A stretch of 64,000 nt of DNA from Sphingopyxis bauzanensis. GTDB lineage: Bacteria > Pseudomonadota > Alphaproteobacteria > Sphingomonadales > Sphingomonadaceae. The stretch is from NCBI RefSeq assembly GCF_002205675.1, contig NZ_NISK01000002.1:310001-374000 (forward strand). Direction: 5' to 3'. How positions within the stretch are numbered: position 1 is the stretch's first letter; every line of letters starts with the position of its first letter. Shown here one piece after another: positions 24,855-34,537 of the stretch. Position numbers and translations under genes: made by a program. Under the pieces are notes generated by a model that searched no databases, was not told where the DNA came from, and was given only the letters and a program-made list of their open reading frames with translations.

Positions 24855-26288
24855 TCAAAGATGCGAAACCGATGCCAGCACCTGCCACCCGGCCATACCA
24901 TCGGTGAAGCCCAGTAGCGCGGTGGCTTCGCGGAACAGGAAAATCAGACCGACAAAAATAGCCAGCATCAGCACGTCCTGGCGGATAAAGCTCAGTCCCA
25001 GCGATCGCTGGCGCCAGGTCAGCATGGCGTAGCGTAACGCCTCTGCCAGCACGAACACGACAAGCGCGGCGTTAATCCCGTAATGCGTCAGTACCCAAGG
25101 CAGTGCGGCAACGATTACCCCCAGTTTGACGCCATTGCTCAAGGCGACGTTCGCTGGTTTGCCGATGCCCATCATTGTTGCGTCAGCCATCGTTGCCGCA
25201 ATTCCGAACCACGTGCCGACCAGCAATACGGTCAGGAAAAATCCCGCCGCCCGGTAGCGATCGTCATAGAGCAAGTAGATAAGTTCATCGGCGATCGCGA
25301 TGCCGAACGCCAGGCTGACCGACACACTCGCCAGAACCAGCAGGCGCATCGGTCCGATCGCGCGTTGCAAGTCACGACCGCGCAGGGCCGAGGCCGAAAC
25401 GCGCGGAAAGATCAGGAGGCTTCCAAGGCGCTGAAACAGCTGCATGATCGTGTCAGAAAAGGTCCGGGCAATGCCGTAGATGCCGAGCAGGGTGAGCGGG
25501 ATCGCATCGGCGAAGTAGAGCCGATCGAAGTTCATCGCGAGGAAATAGACCAGCGACGCGAGGAATATCCATTTGCCGAAATGGACGATCGCCCGGACCG
25601 CTTCGCGCTCCCATGCCAGCCGGTGCGAGCGCCAGTCGATCAAAAAGAAGCTCGCCACCGCGGGTATCGCGGTACTAACCAGCAGGCCCCAAATGAGCGC
25701 CCAGATCGTCGGCATGTATAATGCAAACCCGATCTGGACCAGAGTGCCAAAACCCGCGGAAGCCAGATCGAACAAGGCCAGTTTGCGGACCGCGAGCTGC
25801 TTCTGGAGCAGGAAGCGCGCCGGTGATGTAAGCCCGGTGATAATGAAAATCGGAGCGACCGCCGGTAAGAGCAACAGCAGCTCGGGGTTGTCATAGCCAT
25901 GGGCGATCGGCGCCGTAAGCAGCATTGCCAACACGAACAACAGCAGTCCGCGGACGATCTGGATGGTCCAGGCGGTATTGTAAAAATTCGGTTCGTTGCC
26001 GCGGGGATGATTTACGATGCTTTGCCCGACCCCGATGTCGGTGAGCAATTCCCCGCCGGTTCGCAGGGTGTTGATCAACAGCATTGTACCCAGCAAAGCG
26101 GGGGCAAGCAGCCAGGCGAGAATGATGTTCGAGCCGAGGCGGAGCGCCTGCTGCGCGACATAGGTCGCGGTCACCCAGCCTGCGGCGCCGAAAATCGCCT
26201 GCCGCGGATGTAGAATGCCGCGCACCGCAGCGATCATTCGCGAGCGCGGGCCCAGGCCGGACGCATCCTGTGGCGGGCGGTCATCCAC
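24855..26288 (-). CDS. Polysaccharide/oligosaccharide flippase (Wzx-like)
   Basis: Inner-membrane lipid-linked oligosaccharide transporter of about 477 residues with 12-14 hydrophobic segments. The N-terminal part AAGWVTATYVAQQALRLGSN and LLTDIGVGQSIVNHPRGNEP is typical of the polysaccharide-biosynthesis/MATE-like superfamily. It would flip undecaprenyl-linked repeat units to the periplasm for polymerisation and ligation. I prefer the GTG at 26288 (MDDRPPQDAS), which has AAGGCGAG upstream; an ATG at 26237 is a shorter alternative. Neighbouring ligase and acyltransferases support the role. The divergent acyltransferase gene starts 144 bases away. Confidence 0.82.
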   Translation of the reverse strand: MDDRPPQDASGLGPRSRMIAAVRGILHPRQAIFGAAGWVTATYVAQQALRLGSNIILAWLLAPALLGTMLLINTLRTGGELLTDIGVGQSIVNHPRGNEPNFYNTAWTIQIVRGLLLFVLAMLLTAPIAHGYDNPELLLLLPAVAPIFIITGLTSPARFLLQKQLAVRKLALFDLASAGFGTLVQIGFALYMPTIWALIWGLLVSTAIPAVASFFLIDWRSHRLAWEREAVRAIVHFGKWIFLASLVYFLAMNFDRLYFADAIPLTLLGIYGIARTFSDTIMQLFQRLGSLLIFPRVSASALRGRDLQRAIGPMRLLVLASVSVSLAFGIAIADELIYLLYDDRYRAAGFFLTVLLVGTWFGIAATMADATMMGIGKPANVALSNGVKLGVIVAALPWVLTHYGINAALVVFVLAEALRYAMLTWRQRSLGLSFIRQDVLMLAIFVGLIFLFREATALLGFTDGMAGWQVLASVSHL

Positions 26289-26432
26289 GTGATACACTCG
26301 CCTTCTTCGAACCCGTCGCCGCGTGCAGCAGGCCACTCCCTATCGACCGACGGCCCTTAGCAGTGCCGCCGATCAAGGCAAATGACAAACGGATATGCGG
26401 TGATAATAGGGATAGGTGAACGAGGGACGGGT

Positions 26433-27542
26433 ATGAGCAGAGGTTTGATCAGCGAAACGGGGTACGAGCCAGCCGCCGAAACGGGCATTGCGCTCCCGGC
26501 AAAGGTGCATTCGATTCAGTTGATGCGCGCCATTGCGGCGATGCTCGTGGTGCTATTCCATGTCCACCAGGCGTTTGCGATCCGGTTCACGCCCCCCTTC
26601 TTCGCGGTTGAATCCTATCTTTTTGCTTTCGGCGCGGTTGGCGTGCATATTTTCTTCGTCATCAGCGGCTTCATCATGGTGTACACCAATCCGCCTGGCA
26701 AAGTCTTTGCGGCAAAGACATTCTTCCGGCGGCGTCTGCTGCGGATCTATCCGATCTACTGGCTCTGCGCGGCGCTTTACGTCGCCGTCCACGTCCTCAT
26801 CGGACAAGCCTACCACATCGATGCCCGGGAAGCGGCGGGCGCGCTCCTGCTCTTGCCCGGGAACGCATCGAGTATCATCGGCCCGGCGTGGACGCTCGCG
26901 TTCGAGATGTATTTCTATCTCTGCTTTGGACTGGCGATGCTGGCCGGCTCCGGCCGGGGCCTGATCATTTTGATCGGCTTTTTCACGATCTCGGTCGCGG
27001 CGGGTGCAGTGCTGCCGATCGACCATCCGGTATGGACCCTGGTCACCAGCAGCCTGCTCATCGAGTTTATTGCCGGAGCGACGATCGGATGGCTGCTGGT
27101 GGCGGGCAAGTTGCCCAGCCGCGGCGGTCTCACAATCACCATGACCGCAATTATCCTGTTCGGGGCGGGCATCGCGGCAGGATATGAGCGAGTGCCTTCG
27201 GTCGTCATGTGGGGCGTCCCCAGTGTGTTGCTGATCCTCGGCCTCGCGATGCACGAAGCCGCGCGGGCGCCCTCGGCGCTCGTTCGCAAGCTCGGCCATT
27301 TTGGCGACAGCAGCTACGCTCTGTACCTGATTCACATCCTGTTGGTGACGCTGGCGATCGAGCTAGCCCGCCAGATCCCCTGGCTCGCGGACCAGCCACC
27401 CGCACTGATCGCGATTCCCTTCGCGCTTGCCGCCTTGCTGGTCGCCGAATTTCTGCACCACCGCGTCGAGAAGCGCATGTTGGGCTGGCTCACCCCGCGG
27501 CGGAAACCGCCTCTGCCGCTGGTGCAGACCGGTCATCCCTGA
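26433..27542 (+). CDS. Acyltransferase family 3 membrane protein
   Basis: OafA/NodX-type integral membrane acyltransferase of 369 residues, likely to O-acetylate or succinylate a surface glycan. The family signature starts at about residue 25: SIQLMRAIAAMLVVLFHVHQ with the catalytic His, then FFVISGFIM, FRRRLLRIYPIYWL and the central AWTLAFEMYFY (usually WTL..E). About ten membrane helices follow. I start at the ATG at 26433 (MSRGLISETG), with GAGGGA before it; the frame is open to 26382. The 3' end overlaps the convergent O-antigen ligase gene by 53 bases. Confidence 0.87.
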   Translation: MSRGLISETGYEPAAETGIALPAKVHSIQLMRAIAAMLVVLFHVHQAFAIRFTPPFFAVESYLFAFGAVGVHIFFVISGFIMVYTNPPGKVFAAKTFFRRRLLRIYPIYWLCAALYVAVHVLIGQAYHIDAREAAGALLLLPGNASSIIGPAWTLAFEMYFYLCFGLAMLAGSGRGLIILIGFFTISVAAGAVLPIDHPVWTLVTSSLLIEFIAGATIGWLLVAGKLPSRGGLTITMTAIILFGAGIAAGYERVPSVVMWGVPSVLLILGLAMHEAARAPSALVRKLGHFGDSSYALYLIHILLVTLAIELARQIPWLADQPPALIAIPFALAALLVAEFLHHRVEKRMLGWLTPRRKPPLPLVQTGHP

Positions 27543-28875
27543 CCGGCTGCGCGACGCCTTGACGCGCTGATCGCCGCGGCGGCTGCTTGCTAGTCATTTT
27601 CTCGCGTTCGACCTGGCGAATGATCCCCGCAATAATACCGAGCGAGATCGCAAAGACATATTGCGCATAAAATGTGACGAAGACCCATTCGTACAAGCCG
27701 TGCAGCGCGAGCACCAATATGGCGACGCTGGCGCCAAGCACGATTTCCCCGCGCGGGTCCGTTCGGTTTCCAAATGCAAACGCAAGTCCGCGCAGGATCG
27801 ACCAGATAATAAGCATCACGAAAGTAATCAGCCCGGGCCATCCGGTTTCCGCCGCAATCAGCAGATACATGTTGTGCACCGGTGCCGAGCGACTTTCAAA
27901 GTTCCAGATCACCCCCGCTCGTTCGGAGTAACCGCTGACGTTGGCAATCAGGATATACTGGTTCGCTCCCACGCCCATCGGATGATCGGACCACATGGCC
28001 TTGGCCGCCGCCTCGAAGGAGATTCGTTCTTCAGTCGAGCCTTCCGAATCCGGACGCACTTCGTAACGATCGCCAAAGCTCGCAATCACCACCGGAGTGA
28101 CGACAGCGAGAGCCAGAACAGCGAGCCCGGCCATTTTCCATTTGTGCGCGGTCGGCTTGCGCACGATCGACAGGAAAAACAGGATCGCCATGCCAATGCC
28201 GACAAAGCCGACCGCGCCGCGCGAAGCGCCGAATGCGACAGCTACCAGCGCGGCGAGCACGCCCAACATGAAGATCTTTCGGCGTTCTCCCGCCAGCAGG
28301 AACGCCAGAAGAGGCAAGGTCACAAAATGGAGCATGAGCCCCAGCAGGTTCTGGTGCCCCATTGTACCGGCCGCCTGCGCAGCGCCCGAGAATTTCTGAT
28401 CGATCGTCACGACCACCTGAAAAATCGCACCGGTGGCCAGCCCCATCGCAAGCCAGCGCAAGGCACCGGTTTGCCCGGCGAAAGACGCTACCGCCATGAA
28501 CAGGATGACCACGCGCATCAGCTGGAACACGTAAAAGCTTGTGCTCATCGGCACGGTCGAAAAGCCGATCGAAAGCCCGGCGGCGACGAGATAGGCGATG
28601 AGCAGCGCCAGAAACGGCAGGCGACGGGCCGGCGCGCGCGAAACGATGACCAGCGCCAGGGCAAGCGAGTCGAGCAGGGTGACAATCAGGCCTTTTGCAT
28701 AGCCCGACCAAGCTGGCCAAGAAATCAGCGACGCATCGAGGTTGAGAGCGCTGATCGTGAAGGGAAGCACGCCGACTGCGAAATAGGCCCATTTACGCTG
28801 CGAGGGCCTTGCCTTCAGCCAAGCGACGGCCAAGGGAATGGCCAACAATATGAAGATAAGTGCAATGATGCGCAT
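27490..28875 (-). CDS. O-antigen ligase/polymerase family protein (Wzy_C)
   Basis: A 461-residue inner-membrane protein with about twelve hydrophobic segments and the Wzy_C pattern. The large periplasmic loop has SFEAAAKAMWSDHPMGVGAN and SAPVHNMYLLIAAETGWPGL, with the conserved His in HNMYL. It either joins O-antigen to lipid A-core (WaaL) or polymerises repeat units (Wzy); sequence alone does not decide. The cytoplasmic C-terminal tail is basic and rich in Ala/Arg, and its coding end overlaps the acyltransferase gene on the other strand. Confidence 0.85.
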   Translation of the reverse strand: MRIIALIFILLAIPLAVAWLKARPSQRKWAYFAVGVLPFTISALNLDASLISWPAWSGYAKGLIVTLLDSLALALVIVSRAPARRLPFLALLIAYLVAAGLSIGFSTVPMSTSFYVFQLMRVVILFMAVASFAGQTGALRWLAMGLATGAIFQVVVTIDQKFSGAAQAAGTMGHQNLLGLMLHFVTLPLLAFLLAGERRKIFMLGVLAALVAVAFGASRGAVGFVGIGMAILFFLSIVRKPTAHKWKMAGLAVLALAVVTPVVIASFGDRYEVRPDSEGSTEERISFEAAAKAMWSDHPMGVGANQYILIANVSGYSERAGVIWNFESRSAPVHNMYLLIAAETGWPGLITFVMLIIWSILRGLAFAFGNRTDPRGEIVLGASVAILVLALHGLYEWVFVTFYAQYVFAISLGIIAGIIRQVEREKMTSKQPPRRSARQGVAQPVRDDRSAPAAEAVSAAG

Positions 28876-29223
28876 GGCGATTGTGCCTTAGCAGCATTCA
28901 AGCGCAGCGAAAGGCGCGGACGAGCACGAGCTGCGACACGTCTTCGTCAAGACCGCCCAGCCTATTCGCGGCAGCGGAGCCAATAGCGTCAGTATGTCGT
29001 TCCTCTTCATTGCTTCCATGTTCGCTATTGGCACGGTCGGGGCCGTGAAGCATGCAAAATTGCGCCTGCCACCGGACATCGCCGGGCGCCGGAGTTTGCA
29101 GCGGGCGCGGCGATCACGGATGAAGGTCCAGGTTCGTCGAATTTCAGTCATACCGTTCATCCAAATGGTCGGCCAAGTCCGGCTCCGAACCTATCCACCC
29201 CAAGACCGCCGCGAGACGCGGCG
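28876..29223. other. Gap, no supported gene
   Basis: About 350 bases between the ligase gene and the lipoprotein gene. A minus-strand frame of 90 codons exists but is Arg/Cys-rich without family character or a ribosome binding site. Presumably holds the ligase gene's promoter. Confidence 0.35.
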
Positions 29224-29742
29224 CTAGCGCTCCGCGCCGAAGACGGTCGGCTTCATGGCGACAAGTTTCCGGTCGATCTCGGCCGACCGGGTTACCAGCG
29301 ACGCCCATTCCGGTCGGCGGCTGGCACCATCACCAAATTCTGAACGGAGGCGGGTCTGGGTGTCGATGACAATGTCGCGGTCGCGCTGCAACATGTCCCA
29401 CTCCTCGCGAGCAAGCTGGAGGGGGTGTTTGGGTGCCTGCGATGCCAGCAAGGCCGCCTGCTCCATAGCATCACGGCGCACCGCGAGGTCGATGGCGTCA
29501 CCAACGGTTGCGGGCGCCTTGCCGTCGGCGTCGAGCAGTGGTTTGCCACAATAGCTGGCCGATTTCGCATGATGCCGGATAACATAATTGGCAAAGGCGA
29601 TCCCATCCTGCGGCGCGAGTTGCTCCCGGATCGTACGCACGGTTTGCATGTCGGTGAGGTTGATGCCGGACAGGGGGATATCCCTTGCCCCGGGCGAACA
29701 GCCGCCCAGCAGCACAACAGAAAGCAGAATAACTCGAGCCAT
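29224..29742 (-). CDS. Hypothetical lipoprotein
   Basis: A 172-residue exported lipoprotein: a short signal peptide with lipobox LLGGC (Cys at about residue 15) followed by an all-helical, charged domain (MQTVRTIREQLAPQDGIAFA, HPLQLAREEWDMLQRDRDIV). No domain is recognised. The ATG at 29742 has AAGGATT upstream; a further ATG 6 bases before is less well placed. It follows the acyltransferase gene at 29847-30950 on the same strand after 104 bases and could be co-transcribed with it. Confidence 0.7.
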   Translation of the reverse strand: MARVILLSVVLLGGCSPGARDIPLSGINLTDMQTVRTIREQLAPQDGIAFANYVIRHHAKSASYCGKPLLDADGKAPATVGDAIDLAVRRDAMEQAALLASQAPKHPLQLAREEWDMLQRDRDIVIDTQTRLRSEFGDGASRRPEWASLVTRSAEIDRKLVAMKPTVFGAER

Positions 29743-29846
29743 GACCAATCCTTCTGGCCTGCGGGATTACCCGATCAATGTTAACAATTCGCGCTACGGC
29801 GCCGCAACGCGGCGGATCGGCTATCAAGACCACGCCACCGACCAGG

Positions 29847-30950
29847 CTAGGCGGACGATCGCGCCCTCGCCGGTTCGCGCCGCTGCTGCATGATGCGGCG
29901 CGATATCCGGTGTCCGATCCGCACCATGGGCTTTTCGATCAAGAAATAGGACGCGATCGCCAAGGGAATGAACGCGAAGGCGAGCATCAAGTCCCAACCC
30001 TTATAAAGCGTGTCGGCGCCGGTCGCGGCACCTCCCCAATGGGCTGGCGCAAGCGACAATTGCTGCCAGAGATACAGGCTGTAAGAAATCAAGCCCACGC
30101 GGGTCAGAAACGGCTGCCGCAGCAGCTTTTGCAGCCATCCCTCATCGCGAGCAAGCAAGGTGCCGAACAGGATCATGGCGACCAGCGCGGGCTGCGCGTG
30201 GGCCGCGATCTGTCCGACGACGCGCGGCGCTGCAGGCAAGGATATCAGCACCGCAAGTGCGAGCCAGATATAGCGGGAAGCGACGCGCGCGAAGCGCTGC
30301 CGCAAACCGGCGGACAATGCGACCAGCACGCCGACCATGATATAGATGAAGCTGCCGAGCGGTGCGAAGACCAGCGAACCGACGAACAGACCCGCCAGAA
30401 GGATGACGGCGGCGCTGATGCGAAAAGCGGCTACGAACGCAAAGATCAGCGGCCACACTAGGTAAAATTGCTCCTCGACCGCGAGACTCCAAGTGTGGGC
30501 AAGCCACCATGAACAGGAAAAACCGGCATAGTTGCAGACATAGAGCGCACTGCGCAGCACCGCCCCATTGTCGACGCGCACCAAATCCCATTGCCCCAGC
30601 AAATAGATGACAATCACGTAGGTGTAGAAGGCTGGCATGATACGAAAGATGCGCCGGACATAAAAAGCCCGCAGACTGACCCGATCACGCTGGCTTTCCT
30701 CCGCGACGAGCAAAGTCGTTATCAGATAGCCGCTGATCATGAAAAAGAAACTGACGCCGAGCGTGCCGAGCGATGACACGATGGCTAGGCTCTTGTCGCC
30801 TATCGACAACCCCAGAGAATTGAGCGCGCCGATCGGGTAAACCTCGGGTGCGCGATAGGCAAACAGGTGGCCGATGACGACCATCAGAACGCTGATTCCC
30901 CGCCAGCCGTCGATTATCGCGTTGCGCCCGATCGGCTGACGTTGGTCCAT
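29847..30950 (-). CDS. Acyltransferase family 3 membrane protein
   Basis: Second OafA-type acyltransferase in the locus (367 residues). The opening is RNAIIDGWRGISVLMVVIGH with the catalytic His at about residue 27; then SFFFMISGYLITTLL, SLRAFYVRRIFRIMPAFYTY and HTWSLAVEEQFYLVWPLIF, the classic SLxxExxF motif. About ten membrane helices; no SGNH domain at the C-terminus. It probably acylates a surface polysaccharide with a substrate specificity different from the first copy, with which it shares little sequence outside the motifs. The ATG at 30950 begins the conserved domain; upstream frame is Arg/Pro-rich junk. Confidence 0.88.
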   Translation of the reverse strand: MDQRQPIGRNAIIDGWRGISVLMVVIGHLFAYRAPEVYPIGALNSLGLSIGDKSLAIVSSLGTLGVSFFFMISGYLITTLLVAEESQRDRVSLRAFYVRRIFRIMPAFYTYVIVIYLLGQWDLVRVDNGAVLRSALYVCNYAGFSCSWWLAHTWSLAVEEQFYLVWPLIFAFVAAFRISAAVILLAGLFVGSLVFAPLGSFIYIMVGVLVALSAGLRQRFARVASRYIWLALAVLISLPAAPRVVGQIAAHAQPALVAMILFGTLLARDEGWLQKLLRQPFLTRVGLISYSLYLWQQLSLAPAHWGGAATGADTLYKGWDLMLAFAFIPLAIASYFLIEKPMVRIGHRISRRIMQQRREPARARSSA

Positions 30951-31310
30951 CGACCATCTCGATACGCGCCGCCCCGGCCGGGCGCAAGCTGTCACCCGCC
31001 ATTGCGTGCGCCTGTTTCGCGATGCGATGCAGCCCGACTTGCGGAGGCCGGGTCCACTGCGGCGACGGTCCCCTATCGTGGCAACGGCCAGAAGCCTTTA
31101 CTTCAAATTAGCGTTTGCGTGGCACCTCCTCCCTCAGGGCCGCGGGGACGATCATCATGTTGCACACAGAATTGCTGAATCAGGAATTTGGCCGTTGTCG
31201 GCGCTGCCCGTGGCTTGGCGCCAACGGACCAGCAGCGCTCGCCGCAGACGCCTTGGTCTGTTCGCCTGAGCCACAAATCGCAGCATGATTTTACCATCAA
31301 AGGAAAACCT
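30951..31310. other. Divergent intergenic region, no supported gene
   Basis: Spacer between the minus-strand acyltransferase gene and the plus-strand DUF1996 gene. It should hold both promoters. Open frames here have no ribosome binding site or family character. Confidence 0.4.
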
Positions 31311-32492
31311 ATGCGCCGTCTTGGTCTAGTGTCCGCCTTGGCTCTCGTAACCGCCTCATGCGGCGGCGGCGGGGGTTCGGACAGCAGCAGCTCTGCCCAT
31401 TCCGTGGTTCTACCGCCAGCGCCAGCGCCCGCACCGACGCCGACCCCGGCGCCCGCAAGTTCCGCAGGATCGGAAAGCACGGCAACGCAGGGCGTTGCCG
31501 TGATCGCCAGCAACTTCGATCCGATGCGTGAACTGGTGTCGACGCCGCTGCCCCCATCGGCCGCTCCTGACGTGGTTGGCGCGTTCCGTTTCATCTGCAT
31601 GCCGGGCCAGCTCAAGAAAGACGACCCCATCGTGTTCCCAGGGCAACCGGGTAGAAGCCATTTGCACCAGTTCTTTGGCAACGATGCTGCCGATGCCTAT
31701 TCGACCTATACCTCGCTGCGGACCACTGGCAATTCGACCTGTATGTCGCCGGTGAACCGGTCGGCCTATTGGGTGCCCGCGCTGCTCAACGGCAAAGGTC
31801 AGGTGGTCCGGCCCGATTATGTGTCAATCTATTACAAGAGGCGCCCATCGTCGGATCCGGTCGTGTCCGATCCGAGCCACCCCCAATATCAGGGAAAAGC
31901 AACGACCCTGCCCAATGGCCTAAGATTCATCTTTGGGCGTGACATGCTCAACCTGGCCGATGCGCCGACGGGCAAAATGCACTTCAACTGTGACGGGCCG
32001 GTGTCCTTCACGCGCAAGGACTGGAAGAATTTCGAGGAAGCTCAGGATGGCTGCCCGGTCGGCAACCGGATCGGGGTGGTAATGAGCGCGCCCGACTGCT
32101 GGGACGGGAAGAACCTCGACAGCGCCGATCACCGCAGCCATTTGTCCTACGGCTCCTATGGCAATTGGGGCTATCTGAAATGTCCAACAACCCACCCCTT
32201 TGTGATCCCCTCCTTCGTCATGGGGGTCTGGTATACCCAGGCAGCCGGCGAGACGTACGAATTTGTCTCCGACGCAATGGACACATCGCCGACGCACAAG
32301 CGCGGCGATACTTTTCACGCCGATTTCTTCATGGCTTGGGATCCGACGGTGCATGATCTGTGGGAAAAAAACTGCATCGACAAGATGCTGAACTGTTCGG
32401 GCGGCGACCTTGGCAACGGCCAGCGGATGAAGCAGAGCTGGGAAGCCAGCTGGACCGCCAGCCCACGTCTTGTGGGCCTATCCGGCAGCTGA
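31311..32492 (+). CDS. DUF1996 exported lipoprotein
   Basis: A 393-residue lipoprotein: lipobox LVTASC (Cys at about residue 17), a flexible linker made of Ser, then Pro-Ala-Pro-Thr repeats (about 27-55), then a DUF1996 domain from about residue 85. Conserved blocks are RFICMPGQLKKDDPIVFPG, HLHQFFGND, NRSAYWVPALL and DSADHRSHLSYG, with His residues spaced like a metal or sugar site. DUF1996 is best known from secreted fungal and some bacterial proteins; no activity is established that I know of. A paralogue follows 268 bases later. RBS AAAGGAAAA precedes the ATG. Confidence 0.8.
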   Translation: MRRLGLVSALALVTASCGGGGGSDSSSSAHSVVLPPAPAPAPTPTPAPASSAGSESTATQGVAVIASNFDPMRELVSTPLPPSAAPDVVGAFRFICMPGQLKKDDPIVFPGQPGRSHLHQFFGNDAADAYSTYTSLRTTGNSTCMSPVNRSAYWVPALLNGKGQVVRPDYVSIYYKRRPSSDPVVSDPSHPQYQGKATTLPNGLRFIFGRDMLNLADAPTGKMHFNCDGPVSFTRKDWKNFEEAQDGCPVGNRIGVVMSAPDCWDGKNLDSADHRSHLSYGSYGNWGYLKCPTTHPFVIPSFVMGVWYTQAAGETYEFVSDAMDTSPTHKRGDTFHADFFMAWDPTVHDLWEKNCIDKMLNCSGGDLGNGQRMKQSWEASWTASPRLVGLSGS

Positions 32493-32760
32493 GCCGTCCC
32501 TTTTACCGCGCAAGCGCGCGCCGAATGCCATTGGCGCGGCAACGCGGCGTCCGTTCGGTTAGCACAAGCGGCGGCGACCGGCAGTTTCTCGTCAAGTTTC
32601 GCAGCAGGCTTTAGCTGGATCGGCCTGGCGATCATCCGATCCTATCGACATTCGCTACGAAGCTGCGGTAACGTAAGCCGATGACGGCGTTGAAAAAGCT
32701 TCATGATATTGGGTCCGGGCGGCCATCGGATAATAGCGGGCGAACGACTGGCGAAGGCCG

Positions 32761-33903
32761 ATGAAAATGCTAGCGCTGACATGGGTGTTGGCCGCCGCGG
32801 CGCTGTCCGGCGATGCACGCGAGGAAAATCTCTCGAGGAATGCCGGCGAAGTAAGACAGGTACCGTCGGGACTGCCGGTGGCCAGTTTGCTTGGTCCCAA
32901 ACGCATTCCGCCCAGCGCCGCGCCTGATGTTGTCGGCGCCTTTCGCTTCCTGTGCGGTCCGGGGCAGCTAAGCTATGACGACCCCGTCGTTTACCCCGGT
33001 CAACCGGGCAAGGCGCACCTGCACCAGTTTTTCGGCAACCTCGGAGCCAATGCTCACTCGACCTATGAGAGCCTGCGCAAGTCCGGCGAAAGCACCTGCC
33101 AGAATGAATTAAACCGCTCCGCCTATTGGATGCCAGCCATGCTCGACGGCAAGGGCAATGTGGTTCGCCCCGATTCCGTGTCGATCTATTACAAGCGCCG
33201 CCCCGCCAGTGATCCGGCATGCAAGGTTGCGGGCAAGAGCTGCGTCGGCATCCCGCGGGGACTCCGCTTTGTGTTCGGCTGGGATCAAACCCGCCCCAAT
33301 GAGCCGCAGCCGGAAAACGCCAAGCTGTTCAACTTCAAGTGCGTGAACGTCTGGAAACCGACCACGGCTGCCTTCCCTGACATGGTCGAGCCGATGAAGG
33401 TCTGCAAGCCAGGGCAATGGCTGTCGGCCACCATTGCCACCCCGCAATGCTGGAACGGTGTCGATCTCGATTCATCCGACCATCGCAGCCACTTGGCAGA
33501 CATGGTCCGCGACCGGAACAGCGGGCAGAACGCCTGTCCCGCCTCGCATCCTTACATCATCCCTCAGTTCACCATGGGCGTTGGCTACAGCATCGAAGCG
33601 GGCGACGAACCCAGGCTTTGGCAGCTTTCGAGCGATGCCATGCTGCCGCCTGCGCTGCGCCGTCCGGGCGCCAGTTTCCACAGCGATTATTTCGAAGCCT
33701 GGGAGGACGACATACGTCTTCGATGGGAAGCGGCATGTCTCAACAAGCTCCTCAATTGTTCGGATGGCGATCTGGGGGACGGCCAGATTCTGTCCCGCGG
33801 CAAACATTATCCCCCGCGGCAGGTTTCGCCCCGACTGGTCGCGGTACCCGAAAACGGCGATCCTGCCGCCAATCATCGTCATGCTGCCGACTCCGCTCGC
33901 TAG
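32761..33903 (+). CDS. DUF1996 exported protein
   Basis: Paralogue of the preceding gene, 380 residues. It has a plain signal peptide (MKMLALTWVLAAAALSGDA) with no lipobox and no Pro-rich linker, so it is probably secreted or periplasmic rather than anchored. The same DUF1996 blocks recur: RFLCGPGQLSYDDPVVYPG, HLHQFFGNLG, NRSAYWMPAML and DSSDHRSHLADM, with eight or more cysteines. It keeps the same motif order with clear divergence, so the pair arose by an old tandem duplication. One member anchored, one free suggests a division of labour at the envelope. Confidence 0.8.
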   Translation: MKMLALTWVLAAAALSGDAREENLSRNAGEVRQVPSGLPVASLLGPKRIPPSAAPDVVGAFRFLCGPGQLSYDDPVVYPGQPGKAHLHQFFGNLGANAHSTYESLRKSGESTCQNELNRSAYWMPAMLDGKGNVVRPDSVSIYYKRRPASDPACKVAGKSCVGIPRGLRFVFGWDQTRPNEPQPENAKLFNFKCVNVWKPTTAAFPDMVEPMKVCKPGQWLSATIATPQCWNGVDLDSSDHRSHLADMVRDRNSGQNACPASHPYIIPQFTMGVGYSIEAGDEPRLWQLSSDAMLPPALRRPGASFHSDYFEAWEDDIRLRWEAACLNKLLNCSDGDLGDGQILSRGKHYPPRQVSPRLVAVPENGDPAANHRHAADSAR

Positions 33904-34537
33904 GACGTACTGGGCCACGACAACATCAACGGCGGCCCGAGGATCGCCCTGTCGGGCAAAAGCATTAGCTTTACGGCGCTGCTTGGCACGCTTGGAAACC
34001 ACATGCGAAGATTGTCACCCGTCATCGCGCCGTCGCATGTGCGGCAGGCGATCGCAGCCGCCAGCAAAAAAGGCTCTGTTGACGAGCAACAGCGCCTTTC
34101 TGATTCGCGACGTCATGGGCTGACCGTCGCGAGACAGGATCCTCCCGCACGTCTGGGTGGCAGCGCGGCGAGAGACCTTTCGTCTAGCACCGAGTGGTTA
34201 ATATTCGGCCAAATGCTTCACCGTAAAAAGGCGGGCGAAGGTCAATTCCTTGCCCGCGGCCAAGGTCACCGAGGACAACCATGACCCACCGGCCGCGAAC
34301 GCTGCAGCCCGTTGCAGGCCGCGCCGCAGGCGCCGACGGCGACGACAAAGCCAGCGACCCCCGCTCCGGTCGCTAAAAACGGCACAAGGCTTACCGCAGG
34401 GATGCCGCGTCTCTTCTCTCATCGGCTGCGCATCGCCGCAGTCGCCGGCAATTCAGGCGGGCTTACCACTGCGCTTGGGACCGCGAGGTGCTCTTACAGA
34501 CGCTCGTCCGCTCAAATCCAGCCGCCTTCACGCGGCG
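33904..34537. other. Gap, no supported gene
   Basis: More than 600 bases between the second DUF1996 gene and the convergent J-domain gene. Several open frames exist on both strands but none shows a ribosome binding site plus a protein-like composition. No terminator with a T-run was seen. Confidence 0.35.
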
